From RGIG1995 sp045645205 (GTDB lineage Bacteria; Bacillota; Clostridia; Oscillospirales; CAG-272), in contig JAZRIJ010000022.1 in assembly GCA_045645205.1 (NCBI GenBank), positions 1-33,009 of the forward strand: a DNA stretch of 33,009 nucleotides. Direction: 5' to 3'. This document shows, piece by piece, positions 7,534-15,958 of this stretch; position 1 is the stretch's first letter, and the number at the start of each line of letters is the position of its first letter. The translations under genes and the position numbers were made by a program. Under the pieces are notes generated by a model. It saw only the letters and a program-made list of their open reading frames with translations. It did not search any database and was not told the DNA's origin.

Positions 7534-9930
7534 TACCAAATTTACAAGTTTTTTGGGTACAAAGATTTCTTTGATAACAGTCTTACCTTCGATAAAAGGC
7601 TTGATTTTTTCGTCGTTTTTAACTGTTTCTAAGGCATCTTCTTTTGAGATATCGGCGGGTATCATGATAGTGCCTCTGAGCTTACCGTTGATCTGGACTG
7701 CAATTTCAACAGTGCTGTCGATGGTCTTTGCTTCATCATATGAAGGCCATTCAGCAAGTGAGCAGAATCCATTGCCGCCGAGTTCTTCCCATATTTCTTC
7801 ACAAATGTGGGGAGCAAATGGGCAGAGAAGCTTAACAAAGGTCATCATCTCGTCTTTTGTTATACTGCCTTTATCATAGATATCATTTGTCAAGGTCATC
7901 ATAGCGGCAATAGCTGTATTAAATTTCAGCTCCTCAATGTCGCCCGTAACCTTTTTAATTGTTTTATGGAATGCGCTTTCAAGCTCTTTTGTAACACCAT
8001 TGCCATTAATAAGGTCTGTCATAGAGGCAACTCTGTCAAGGAAACGCTTACAACCCTTAACACTGTTTTCTGACCAAGGCGCCGCACTTGCGTAGTCGCC
8101 CATAAACAGAATATATACACGGAGAACATCAGCGCCGTATTCGTCAACAACATTGTTGGGGTCGACAACATTACCCTTAGATTTACTCATCTTGTCGCCG
8201 TCAGGACCGAGGATAAGACCTTGAGCAGTTCTCTTTGCATAAGGTTCAGCCATGGGAACAGCGTCTATGTCGTAAAGGAATTGATGCCAGAATCTTGAAT
8301 ATATCATATGTCTGGTTACGTGTTCCATGCCGCCGTTATACCAGTCGACAGGCATCCAGTAGTTAAGCTTTTCTTTATCTGCAAACGCCTTGTCGTTGTG
8401 AGGGTCGATGTAACGGAGGAAGTACCAGGATGAACCTGCCCACTGGGGCATTGTATCGGTCTCTCTCTTTGCTGCAGCGCCGCACTTGGGACATGTGCAA
8501 TTTACATATGAATCTATCTTTGCAAGGGGAGATTCGCCGCCTTCACCGGGTTCAAAGTTTGAAACCTCGGGAAGTCTCAAAGGCAGTTCTTCGTAGGGAA
8601 CGGGAACCATACCGCAAACAGGACAGTGAACTATCGGAATTGGCTCGCCCCAATATCTCTGGCGGTTAAATGCCCAGTCTTTCATCTTATATTGAACGCC
8701 CTTTTCGCCTATACCCTTTTCTTCAAGGTATTCAAGCACCTTTGCAATTGAGTCCTTTTTATTTGTAAGACCGTTGAGAAACTCCGAATTTACCATTTCT
8801 CCGTCACCGGTATAAGCAGATTCTTCGATGTTTCCGCCCTTAATAACCTCAATTATATCAATACCAAACTTCTTTGCAAAGTCATAGTCTCTTTCGTCAT
8901 GCGCGGGAACTGCCATAATAGCACCCGTACCGTAACCCATCATAACATAGTCGGAAATGTATATCGGGATCTCTTTATTGTTGATTGGGTTAATAGCCGA
9001 AAGACCGTCAATTTTTACGCCTGTTTTTTCTTTGACAAGCTGTGTACGCTCAAATTCGGTCTTCTTTGCGCACTCTTCTTTGTATGCATCAAGGTCTGCT
9101 ATATTCTTTATCTCAGATCTGTGCTTTTCGATAATGGGATGCTCGGGAGCGATAACCATAAATGTAACACCGAAAAGTGTATCGGGACGTGTTGTATAGA
9201 TACGGAGTGTATCTTCTTTATTTGCAATCTTAAAGTTTACGAATGCGCCGGTAGACTTGCCTATCCAGTTTACCTGCTGCATTTTAATGTTTGGCAGATA
9301 GTCTACATTATCAAGTCCCTGAAGAAGCTTGTCTGCATATTCGGTAATACGGAGATACCAAACATCTTTTGATTTTTGAACTATATCCGTATGGCAGATG
9401 TCGCACTTGCCGCCCTGTGAATCTTCATTTGAAAGAACTACTTTGCAGTGAGGGCAATAGTTTACAAGAGCGGTGTCTCTGAAAACAAGACCGTTTTCAA
9501 ACATTTTGAGGAATATCCACTGTGTCCACTTGTAGTAGTCTTCCTGTGTTGTATCAACAACCCTTGTCCAATCGAAAGAAAAACCTACGCGTTTAAGCTG
9601 GTCTGTAAATCTTACTATATTATCGTCTGTGACCTTTCTGGGATGTATGCCTGTTTTTATAGCGTAGTTTTCGGTAGGCAGACCGAAGGCGTCAAAACCT
9701 ATAGGGAAGAGTACGTTGTAGCCTTCCATTCTTCTCTTTCTTGAAATAACTTCAAGTCCGGAGTAAGCCTTAATATGACCAACGTGCATACCGGCGCCGC
9801 TGGGGTATGGAAATTCTACAAGGCCGTAGAATTTCTTTTTTGTTTTGTCCGAATCGTCGGCAAGAAAGATTTTTTCATCTTCCCATTTTTTTTGCCATTT
9901 TTTTTCGGTTTCGGAAAAATTATATTTCAT
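7525..9930 (-). CDS. leuS: Leucyl-tRNA synthetase
   Basis: A class I synthetase of 801 aa charging tRNA-Leu. The HIGH-type motif is MHVGHI (48-53) after PYPSGAG, and KMSKS is at 580-584. The CP1 editing domain is present, with TTRPDTLFG (246-254) and GYGTGAIMAVPAHDERD (332-348), so mischarged tRNA should be hydrolysed. Zinc-type cysteines occur in CPHC...CDIC (159-179), and further pairs at CPVCG and CPKCG. The ATG follows AGGAA. No T-box leader is seen, because the gene is internal to the operon, 55 bases behind rsfS. Confidence 0.98.
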   Translation of the reverse strand: MKYNFSETEKKWQKKWEDEKIFLADDSDKTKKKFYGLVEFPYPSGAGMHVGHIKAYSGLEVISRKRRMEGYNVLFPIGFDAFGLPTENYAIKTGIHPRKVTDDNIVRFTDQLKRVGFSFDWTRVVDTTQEDYYKWTQWIFLKMFENGLVFRDTALVNYCPHCKVVLSNEDSQGGKCDICHTDIVQKSKDVWYLRITEYADKLLQGLDNVDYLPNIKMQQVNWIGKSTGAFVNFKIANKEDTLRIYTTRPDTLFGVTFMVIAPEHPIIEKHRSEIKNIADLDAYKEECAKKTEFERTQLVKEKTGVKIDGLSAINPINNKEIPIYISDYVMMGYGTGAIMAVPAHDERDYDFAKKFGIDIIEVIKGGNIEESAYTGDGEMVNSEFLNGLTNKKDSIAKVLEYLEEKGIGEKGVQYKMKDWAFNRQRYWGEPIPIVHCPVCGMVPVPYEELPLRLPEVSNFEPGEGGESPLAKIDSYVNCTCPKCGAAAKRETDTMPQWAGSSWYFLRYIDPHNDKAFADKEKLNYWMPVDWYNGGMEHVTRHMIYSRFWHQFLYDIDAVPMAEPYAKRTAQGLILGPDGDKMSKSKGNVVDPNNVVDEYGADVLRVYILFMGDYASAAPWSENSVKGCKRFLDRVASMTDLINGNGVTKELESAFHKTIKKVTGDIEELKFNTAIAAMMTLTNDIYDKGSITKDEMMTFVKLLCPFAPHICEEIWEELGGNGFCSLAEWPSYDEAKTIDSTVEIAVQINGKLRGTIMIPADISKEDALETVKNDEKIKPFIEGKTVIKEIFVPKKLVNLVVK

Positions 9931-9985
9931 AATCGGTGTTCCTGACCTTTCAAGTTTTATCTTTTTGTTTCAATTAATCAATAGT

Positions 9986-10366
9986 TTATATCAAAAGATC
10001 TGATATGTCAATATCTTCTGCATCGCTCCACAGTTTTTCAAGCTTGTAAAATTCTCTTGCCTCTCTGTTGAAAATGTGAACGATAACTGAGCTGTAGTCG
10101 AGAACTGTCCAGCTTGCTTCGTTAAAACCTTCAATATGGTGTGGTTCTATACCCATTTCCTCAAGCTTTTCTTCAACTTCTCCTGCAAGCGCACGTATCT
10201 GTGTATTGGAGTTGCCCCCGCAAATTACAAAATAGTCTGCAAGAACTGTCTTGTCATCAATGCGGAGAAGCTTAATATTCCGTGCCTTTTTTGCATCCAG
10301 CGTTTTTACAATAAATTCCGCAAGCATACGGGGAGTTATTTCGTTTGTTTTGTTTTCTGTGTTCAT
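9986..10366 (-). CDS. rsfS: Ribosomal silencing factor RsfS (Iojap/YbeB family)
   Basis: A 126-aa protein of the RsfS family, which binds ribosomal protein L14 and stops the 30S subunit from joining when nutrients are low. Recognised from IVKTLDAKKARNIKLLRI, DYFVICGGNSNTQIRALAGE and the C-terminal WTVLDYSSVIVHIFN followed by REFYKLEKLW. Length is typical. AAAGG precedes the ATG. In Firmicutes it usually sits near nadD and yqeK; here two LCP genes are inserted between them. Confidence 0.95.
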   Translation of the reverse strand: MNTENKTNEITPRMLAEFIVKTLDAKKARNIKLLRIDDKTVLADYFVICGGNSNTQIRALAGEVEEKLEEMGIEPHHIEGFNEASWTVLDYSSVIVHIFNREAREFYKLEKLWSDAEDIDISDLLI

Positions 10367-10389
10367 AAATAACCTTTCAAAAAATTATA

Positions 10390-11580
10390 TTATACTCTTG
10401 GTATTGTGATGGAGCCTTGAGTGATATCCTCTGCTGAATTAACATCGCCGCCTATAACGGTTGACGGATCAGCATTATAATAGGGAGTAAGATAGGTTGC
10501 ATGTTTTGAACCGGAAAAAATTCTGTTTCTGTCAAATATAGTATCTGTAATTTCAAAATCATAAATGTTAAAATATTTGTTTATAAGATTGAGAGTACCC
10601 TGTCGGTTGATAACATAATACCACACAGAATTCTCCGGGGGGGTGGGCGAATAACCCGATATGCTCATAAAAGACATGTTTTCCAGATCCATAGAAAGAA
10701 GATTTTTTGCAAAATATACCATATCGTCAAGTCCGACATCGGTTTTGATATTTTCAAAGACCTCACTTGCCATTTTTACAACGGTAGAAATGTTGAAGTG
10801 ATCTTTAACCTCTTTGAGAAGCGCGCTCATAAATATTTTCTGCGCATCCATTCTTCCAATGTCAGCCTGGACATATCCTATTCTGTAACGGACAAACCCC
10901 TCCGCTTTTACACCGTCAAGAATCTGTTTGCCTTTTTTTAGGTTAATCGTTAGATCCTGATCATCATCAACATAGTACATATCTTCAGGAATATCAACTT
11001 CAACTCCGCCGAGGATATCGACTATATTGCGGAAGCCTTCAAGGTTGACCATTGCGTAATAGTGGATGTTCAGACAAAGATTTTGTTCCAGTAACTCAGA
11101 AAGCTTTGTCAAACCATAGTCTTCAGGATCTTTTTCTTTTTTTGCTACAGCCTCATTGTAATAATGACCGTATACAGAGTTTAACTTGTAGCCATAGTTG
11201 TTTATACATACATAAGTATCTCTCGGTATTTGCATAATTGCAAGCTTTCCGGTGGTTACATTAAAGTTCAACAGCATAATAACGTCGGTATTAAGAGCTA
11301 CTTTATCTCTTCCGAGAATCAGAAAGTTAAACATTTCATCCTTTTCGGGGGTAGGAGTGTCGGAGCTTTGACCTCCGTTTACCGTTTCCGACGGTTCATC
11401 ATCGGTCGCGGGAATAAGTCCTTCTGTATTAAATATAGGATTATTGTTACCGTTGTCGGGCTTGTGGAAAGCGACTGTATATGCTATAACTGATATAACT
11501 GCTATGATTACTACCAGAAATATCGATAGAATAATAATTCCTACTTTGCTTTTTGTTTTCCTTGTTTTTTTTCTATCCAT
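10390..11580 (-). CDS. LytR-CpsA-Psr (LCP) family cell-wall glycopolymer ligase, copy 1
   Basis: A 396-aa type II membrane protein: basic start, one membrane span at about 13-35, a Thr/Pro/Asp-rich linker (45-82), then the LCP domain. The core shows FLILGRDKVALNTDVIML (about 86-103), IPRDTY (118-123), DILGGVEVDIP and VRYR...QADIGR (230-243), the Arg and Asp residues that bind polyprenyl pyrophosphate. LCP enzymes transfer teichoic-acid-like or capsular polymers from lipid carriers to peptidoglycan outside the cell. It has AGGAG before the ATG and lies 30 bases behind a paralogue. Which polymer it handles is not readable. Confidence 0.93.
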   Translation of the reverse strand: MDRKKTRKTKSKVGIIILSIFLVVIIAVISVIAYTVAFHKPDNGNNNPIFNTEGLIPATDDEPSETVNGGQSSDTPTPEKDEMFNFLILGRDKVALNTDVIMLLNFNVTTGKLAIMQIPRDTYVCINNYGYKLNSVYGHYYNEAVAKKEKDPEDYGLTKLSELLEQNLCLNIHYYAMVNLEGFRNIVDILGGVEVDIPEDMYYVDDDQDLTINLKKGKQILDGVKAEGFVRYRIGYVQADIGRMDAQKIFMSALLKEVKDHFNISTVVKMASEVFENIKTDVGLDDMVYFAKNLLSMDLENMSFMSISGYSPTPPENSVWYYVINRQGTLNLINKYFNIYDFEITDTIFDRNRIFSGSKHATYLTPYYNADPSTVIGGDVNSAEDITQGSITIPRV

Positions 11581-11610
11581 TTTATTCTCCTAAATTGCGT
11601 TGAAAGGGGG

Positions 11611-12870
11611 TTAAAAGTGTGGAATATGAATTGAACTATCGTTGATATCTCCTGCGCTGTGGGGATCGTCAGTCGAAATGTCCTGTCTTGTGTAAATATA
11701 ATTTATGTGCGGATATCTGATGGTGCTTGTAAATATGCGATTAGGGTCGAATATGGCATCGGTTATTTCAAAATCATAGATATTGAAATATGTATTAATC
11801 ATTTCGCATATGTTTTTTCTGACCATTATCCAGAAAGACAGTCCCGTTCCGTCGGGATTCGACATAGCGCCTCTTCCTACCATGGACATGAGGTTGATCT
11901 CATTCATATCAACCTTAAGAAGTTGCTTTGCGTAAAATACAGCGTCTGCAAGAGATACATCGGTGGTTACGTTTTTAAAAGCAATATCTACGAATTTGGA
12001 TACTGTACTTGCATTAAAGCTTGATTTAAGCTTTTGAATAAAAGCGCTGACAAATGCTTTTTGCGCGTCGATCCTGCCGATATCTGCCTGAAGATAGCTT
12101 GAACGGTGTCTGACAAATCTCTCGGCTTGCGTGCCGTTGAGATGCTGTTTGCCTGCAGGGATCGTAACATTTTGTTTCAAGGTTTGATCATAATAGGTTA
12201 TTGCTGCCGGCACATTGACATCAACACCACCTATTGCATCAACAATAGCAACGACGCCGTCAAGGTTGATATGTCCGATATTGTGAATTTTTATACACAG
12301 GCTTTGTTCAAGAGTGTTTGCAAATTTTCTGAGACCGTCTTTAATGTTGTAGCCGTTAGAGAGATAGTAGTGCGCGTAAAGACCGTTGATCTTTCCGCTG
12401 TAAGTGCTTATCTCAATATAGGTATCACGGGGAATCTGAAGAACATTTACGGTGTTCTTTGTTGTGTTAAAGCTGATGAGCATAATAACATCGGTATTGA
12501 GAGCTATTCTGTCCTGACCGACAAAAAGAAAGTTGAATATCTTCTGCTCGCTTCGGAGCTCTTGCGTTTCTGCGGACGGCTGTGTTTCACCAGGCACTGT
12601 CGGTTCTTCGGAACCGTTTGCATCTTTATTGGTTTCGGGGGCAATGGGAGATATTAAAGCACTTGTATCAAACGGAGGCGGCTCATTTGCGCCTGTGTCC
12701 GGCTCATGAAAAAGAACGGTATAAGCTGCAATGCCGATAAATGCCAATATCAATGTAAGTACAACCGCAAGAATAACAAGTCCGATCTTTTTTTTCAGCT
12801 TATGAGGTTTTCTTGGGGTTGATCTATTGTCAGTTTTTTCTATTTCGGGTTGAATGTTGTTTTCTTCCAT
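11611..12870 (-). CDS. LytR-CpsA-Psr (LCP) family cell-wall glycopolymer ligase, copy 2
   Basis: A 419-aa paralogue of the next gene, with a longer basic cytoplasmic tail (1-28), one span (about 29-52), a Glu/Pro-rich linker (60-108) and an LCP domain: FLFVGQDRIALNTDVIML, IPRDTY (146-151), DAIGGVDVNVP, VRHR...QADIGR (253-266). Both copies have DIGRxDAQ where many LCP proteins have an Arg-Gln in the last motif. The ATG at 12870 has AGGAG at normal spacing and lies within the last 41 bases of yqeK, so the genes truly overlap and are probably translationally coupled. The two LCP genes look like a tandem duplication that has since diverged. Confidence 0.93.
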   Translation of the reverse strand: MEENNIQPEIEKTDNRSTPRKPHKLKKKIGLVILAVVLTLILAFIGIAAYTVLFHEPDTGANEPPPFDTSALISPIAPETNKDANGSEEPTVPGETQPSAETQELRSEQKIFNFLFVGQDRIALNTDVIMLISFNTTKNTVNVLQIPRDTYIEISTYSGKINGLYAHYYLSNGYNIKDGLRKFANTLEQSLCIKIHNIGHINLDGVVAIVDAIGGVDVNVPAAITYYDQTLKQNVTIPAGKQHLNGTQAERFVRHRSSYLQADIGRIDAQKAFVSAFIQKLKSSFNASTVSKFVDIAFKNVTTDVSLADAVFYAKQLLKVDMNEINLMSMVGRGAMSNPDGTGLSFWIMVRKNICEMINTYFNIYDFEITDAIFDPNRIFTSTIRYPHINYIYTRQDISTDDPHSAGDINDSSIHIPHF

Positions 12871-13459
12871 TTTTAATCTCCTGTGTTCTCAAAAGTGTGT
12901 TGTATGCTTTAAGTGTTTCAAGGTGGATATATTCACCTTTTTCCAGCAGATCCGATATAGTGTATTTTAATGATAAAAGTATCGTGTCATCAAGTTTTTT
13001 GTATATATCGCAAGTGTTGGTATAAAAATATTCACGTAATTTTTTACAGTCTTCAAATTTTCTTGTGGGTTCGATATAATCTGCCAAGTAGAGCAGTTTT
13101 TCGCATAATGTCATATCCGCCCTGCCTGTCGTATGGTATCTGACAGCCGACAAAACAGTGTCTTCGGCATATTCGGGAAAATCTCTTTTTATGAGGGCGG
13201 GGGCTGAAAACGAGTGCAGTGTATTCGGTGAATTCAGAGTACACTCATCAATGGCTATCCCTATGTCTTCGCACAGCTGAAGCTGTTCTGCCGTAGGTAT
13301 TTCTTTTGTAACATCGTGCAAATATGCTGCAATAACAAGCATTCTTTCATCAATGCCGAAAAGCTTTGCCAACTCACTGCATTCGTTCACTACAGATAAG
13401 GTATGGTTATATCTGTATTCCGACATAAGAGGGCGTATTCTTTTTTGCAGATCAATCAT
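12830..13459 (-). CDS. yqeK: YqeK-type HD-domain phosphohydrolase (diadenosine tetraphosphatase)
   Basis: A protein of about 209 aa with a full HD set: NHTLSVV (His 19), YLHDVTK (His-Asp 48-49), HSFSAPAL, RYHTTGRADM and LADYIEPTR. YqeK hydrolyses Ap4A symmetrically to two ADP and is almost always next to nadD in Firmicutes, as here. I take the ATG at 13459 (MIDLQKRIRP) and not the longer frame at 13504, since the longer start would extend far into nadD and lacks the family N-terminus. It overlaps the end of nadD by 8 bases and the start of the LCP gene by 41. The polar C-terminal tail encoded in the overlap (GRKQHSTRNRKN) is probably dispensable. Confidence 0.93.
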   Translation of the reverse strand: MIDLQKRIRPLMSEYRYNHTLSVVNECSELAKLFGIDERMLVIAAYLHDVTKEIPTAEQLQLCEDIGIAIDECTLNSPNTLHSFSAPALIKRDFPEYAEDTVLSAVRYHTTGRADMTLCEKLLYLADYIEPTRKFEDCKKLREYFYTNTCDIYKKLDDTILLSLKYTISDLLEKGEYIHLETLKAYNTLLRTQEIKNGRKQHSTRNRKN

Positions 13460-14084
13460 TATGCTCACCGTATAAATTATATTTGTCAATAAAAGCTCTG
13501 ACATCCGGAGGGAGAAGGGAGGATGTATTTTCGTGTCTTTTTATTTTTTCCCTTATTTCTGTCGAGGAAAGCTCGATGGGCGCCATAGGAACATCTATGA
13601 GCCTTGCATTGTATTTTTCTTTATATCTTGCTTTTGTTTTCAGAATATCCTCCGACTCGTCATAAGTGTTCGGTCTGACGATGTGGGCAACAGAAGCAAG
13701 CTCAAATATTCTTTCAAAATTTTTCCAGTTTTCAAGATTAAGAAAATTATCCGTACCGCATAGAATAGTAAGATCCTTTGATATCCATTTAAAATGTTCC
13801 AAAGTCTTGTATGTATAACTTGTTTCACGGTTGCGGATCTCAAAATCAGAAATAATTATCTTATCGTCATAAAAGGGCAGGGGACTGAAAGCGATCTTAA
13901 GCATTTGCATTCTCATTTTTGGATCGTCTCCTGCAAATATGGTTTTATGCGGTGGAATAAAGTTCGGTATAATAAACAGTCTGTCAAGCTGACAAGACGT
14001 CAGAAAAGCAAATGCCGACCTTATATGTCCCAAATGAACGGGGTCAAAAGTACCACCGTATATGCCTATCTTTAAATCACCCAT
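13452..14084 (-). CDS. nadD: Nicotinate-nucleotide adenylyltransferase
   Basis: NadD joins nicotinate mononucleotide and ATP to deaminated NAD, an essential step of NAD synthesis. The protein is 210 aa with the nucleotidyltransferase motif GGTFDPVHLGHI (10-21), the FIPNFIPPHK stretch and the C-terminal ELSSTEIREKIK equivalent of ISSTxxR. It starts 2 bases after the yhbY stop and ends overlapping yqeK, the usual yhbY-nadD-yqeK order. Confidence 0.96.
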   Translation of the reverse strand: MGDLKIGIYGGTFDPVHLGHIRSAFAFLTSCQLDRLFIIPNFIPPHKTIFAGDDPKMRMQMLKIAFSPLPFYDDKIIISDFEIRNRETSYTYKTLEHFKWISKDLTILCGTDNFLNLENWKNFERIFELASVAHIVRPNTYDESEDILKTKARYKEKYNARLIDVPMAPIELSSTEIREKIKRHENTSSLLPPDVRAFIDKYNLYGEHND

Positions 14085-14086
14085 AA

Positions 14087-14377
14087 TTAAACAAGCTCTA
14101 TTATTTTGTTCTTTTTTGATTCACGGTAGAGAACAAAACGAGTCCCTACTGTTTGTACTACCTCAGCGTCTACAACGACGGAAATTTCCTCTGCCGCTTC
14201 TCTTGCCGAATAACCTGAGTTATCAAGCACCCGAAGCTTTATAAGCTCGCGAGCTTCGAGAGCATTTGAAATTTGTTCGGTCATATTTTCATTAATTCCG
14301 CCCTTACCTATCTGAAAAATAGTATCAATATGAACGGCAAGTCCGCGGAGATAGGCTCTTTGTTTTGATGTAAGCAT
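14087..14377 (-). CDS. yhbY: YhbY-family RNA-binding protein (CRM domain)
   Basis: A 96-aa single CRM domain protein. It begins MLTSKQRAYLRGLAVHID and has the GxxG loop as IGKGGINENM, followed by ALEARELIKLRVL and VVQTVGTRFVLYR. YhbY homologues associate with pre-50S ribosomal particles. AGGA lies before the ATG, and it sits between rdgB and nadD, the conserved Firmicutes context. Confidence 0.95.
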   Translation of the reverse strand: MLTSKQRAYLRGLAVHIDTIFQIGKGGINENMTEQISNALEARELIKLRVLDNSGYSAREAAEEISVVVDAEVVQTVGTRFVLYRESKKNKIIELV

Positions 14378-14395
14378 GGTGTTATATCCTTTTTG

Positions 14396-15007
14396 TTATA
14401 CTAAATTAAATTCTTTGACAGCCTTTTTCAGTTGTTCTGCAAACGCTTTCATAGCCTTACCTCTGTGGCTGATAGAATTTTTTTCTTCAGATGTAAGTTG
14501 TGCAAAGGTTTTGTTGTACGGCGGATAGAAAAAGTAAGGGTCGTAGCCGAAGCCGTTTGTTCCTGCAGAAGATTCAGAGATATACCCCTCTACCTCGCCT
14601 TTTGTTACTATTTCTTTGCTTTGTTTAGGAAAAATACATACAACATTTGTAACAAAGCGGGCGCTTCTTTTTTCTTTTGGAAGACCTTCAAGCATTTTTA
14701 GTAAAAGTTTGTTGTTTTCATCATCTCCGCCGCCGGAAAATCTTGCGGAACGTACGCCCGGTGCGCCGTCTAAAGCATCAACACAAAGTCCGGAATCATC
14801 GGCAATTGTAATATAACCTGCTTTTGCACCGACCGATGCTTTTATTCTTGCGTTTTCTTCAAACGTCAGTCCGTTTTCCTCAATATCTTCTGTAATACCT
14901 ATATCGTCAAGGGAGAGTATCTTGATATCAAGACCGTCGATCCCCGACATCATTGCCTGAAGCTCTGTTATTTTCTTTTTGTTTCTTGAAGCCAAAACTA
15001 TATCCAT
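14396..15007 (-). CDS. rdgB: XTP/dITP pyrophosphatase (RdgB/HAM1 family)
   Basis: A 203-aa house-cleaning enzyme that hydrolyses dITP, dXTP and ITP to monophosphates so deaminated purines stay out of DNA and RNA. It begins with the family loop ASRNKKKITEL (6-16) and has ENARIKA, the acidic ADDSGLCVDALDGAPGVRSARF block and GFGYDPYFF near the C-terminus, followed by ISHRGKAMKAF. It lies 11 bases behind ftsY. Confidence 0.96.
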   Translation of the reverse strand: MDIVLASRNKKKITELQAMMSGIDGLDIKILSLDDIGITEDIEENGLTFEENARIKASVGAKAGYITIADDSGLCVDALDGAPGVRSARFSGGGDDENNKLLLKMLEGLPKEKRSARFVTNVVCIFPKQSKEIVTKGEVEGYISESSAGTNGFGYDPYFFYPPYNKTFAQLTSEEKNSISHRGKAMKAFAEQLKKAVKEFNLV

Positions 15008-15018
15008 ACAGCATACCC

Positions 15019-15924
15019 TTATTCAAATAAAGCTTTTACAAATTCATCAGCAGAGAAAGGCTGGAGATCGTCTATTTTTTCGCCGACTCCGATATACTTA
15101 ACGGGAATGTTAAGCTCATTTTTGATAGAGAAGACTATACCGCCCTTTGCCGTTCCGTCAAGTTTTGTGAGAACAAGCCCCGTGATATCGGCGGAGTTTT
15201 TAAATTCTTTTGCTTGTCTTACGGCGTTTTGTCCTGTTGTGGAATCAAGAACTAGCAATGTTTCTCTTGAGGCATCGGGTAATTCACGGTTTATAACTCT
15301 GTTTATTTTTGCAAGTTCATCCATAAGGTTTTTCTTGTTGTGAAGTCTGCCGGCAGTGTCAATTATAAGCACATCGGCCTTTCTGCTTTTTGCCGCAGAA
15401 ACCGCATCAAAAACCACTGCCGCAGGGTCAGAGCCTTCATTGTTTTTTATAAGGTCAGCTCCTGCTCTGTCAGCCCAAATCTGAAGTTGGTCTATAGCGG
15501 CGGCGCGGAAGGTGTCGCCGGCTGCAAGCACGACCTTTTTTCCCGAGGATATAAGGTGGTGTGCTATTTTTGCTATAGATGTTGTTTTTCCTACTCCGTT
15601 TACTCCGATAACAAGTATTACCGATGGTGTGGTGCAAAGTTCAAGCTCGCCTCCGTTGCCTATCATGTCCTTTAATATTTTAATAAGGGCTTCTCTTGTT
15701 TCTTCTGCCCCAGACAAGCGTTCATCTTTTATTTTTTTGCGAAGCTTTTCTATTATTTCCTCTGTGGATTCAAAACCTACGTCTGCCGCAATGAGCAGCT
15801 CTTCAAGCTCCTCAAGCAACGCCTCGTCTACCTTAACAAAAGCTTTGAACAAGTTATCCACCTGACCGAATATAGATGATTTGGTCTTGGACAGACCTTC
15901 TTTCAGTTTTTCAAAAAAAGACAT
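15019..15924 (-). CDS. ftsY: Signal recognition particle receptor FtsY
   Basis: FtsY docks SRP-ribosome complexes at the membrane. The 301-aa protein is nearly only the NG domain, without a long acidic A region, as in many Firmicutes. The P-loop GVNGVGKTT is at 107-115, with GDTFRAAAIDQL, DTAGRLHNKKNLMDEL and TKLDGTAKGG further on. It starts 34 bases after smc, the classic smc-ftsY pair. The usual partner ffh is not here. Confidence 0.97.
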   Translation of the reverse strand: MSFFEKLKEGLSKTKSSIFGQVDNLFKAFVKVDEALLEELEELLIAADVGFESTEEIIEKLRKKIKDERLSGAEETREALIKILKDMIGNGGELELCTTPSVILVIGVNGVGKTTSIAKIAHHLISSGKKVVLAAGDTFRAAAIDQLQIWADRAGADLIKNNEGSDPAAVVFDAVSAAKSRKADVLIIDTAGRLHNKKNLMDELAKINRVINRELPDASRETLLVLDSTTGQNAVRQAKEFKNSADITGLVLTKLDGTAKGGIVFSIKNELNIPVKYIGVGEKIDDLQPFSADEFVKALFE

Positions 15925-15958
15925 ATATTAACCTTTCCGAAAATTAAAAAGTATTTTA

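Noticed and set aside
9931..9985. T-box riboswitch before leuS
   Set aside because: The gap is 55 bases, too short for a T-box, and leuS is internal to an operon.
12106..12657. 183-codon plus-strand frame opposite the second LCP gene
   Set aside because: Antisense shadow with no start signal or recognisable domain.
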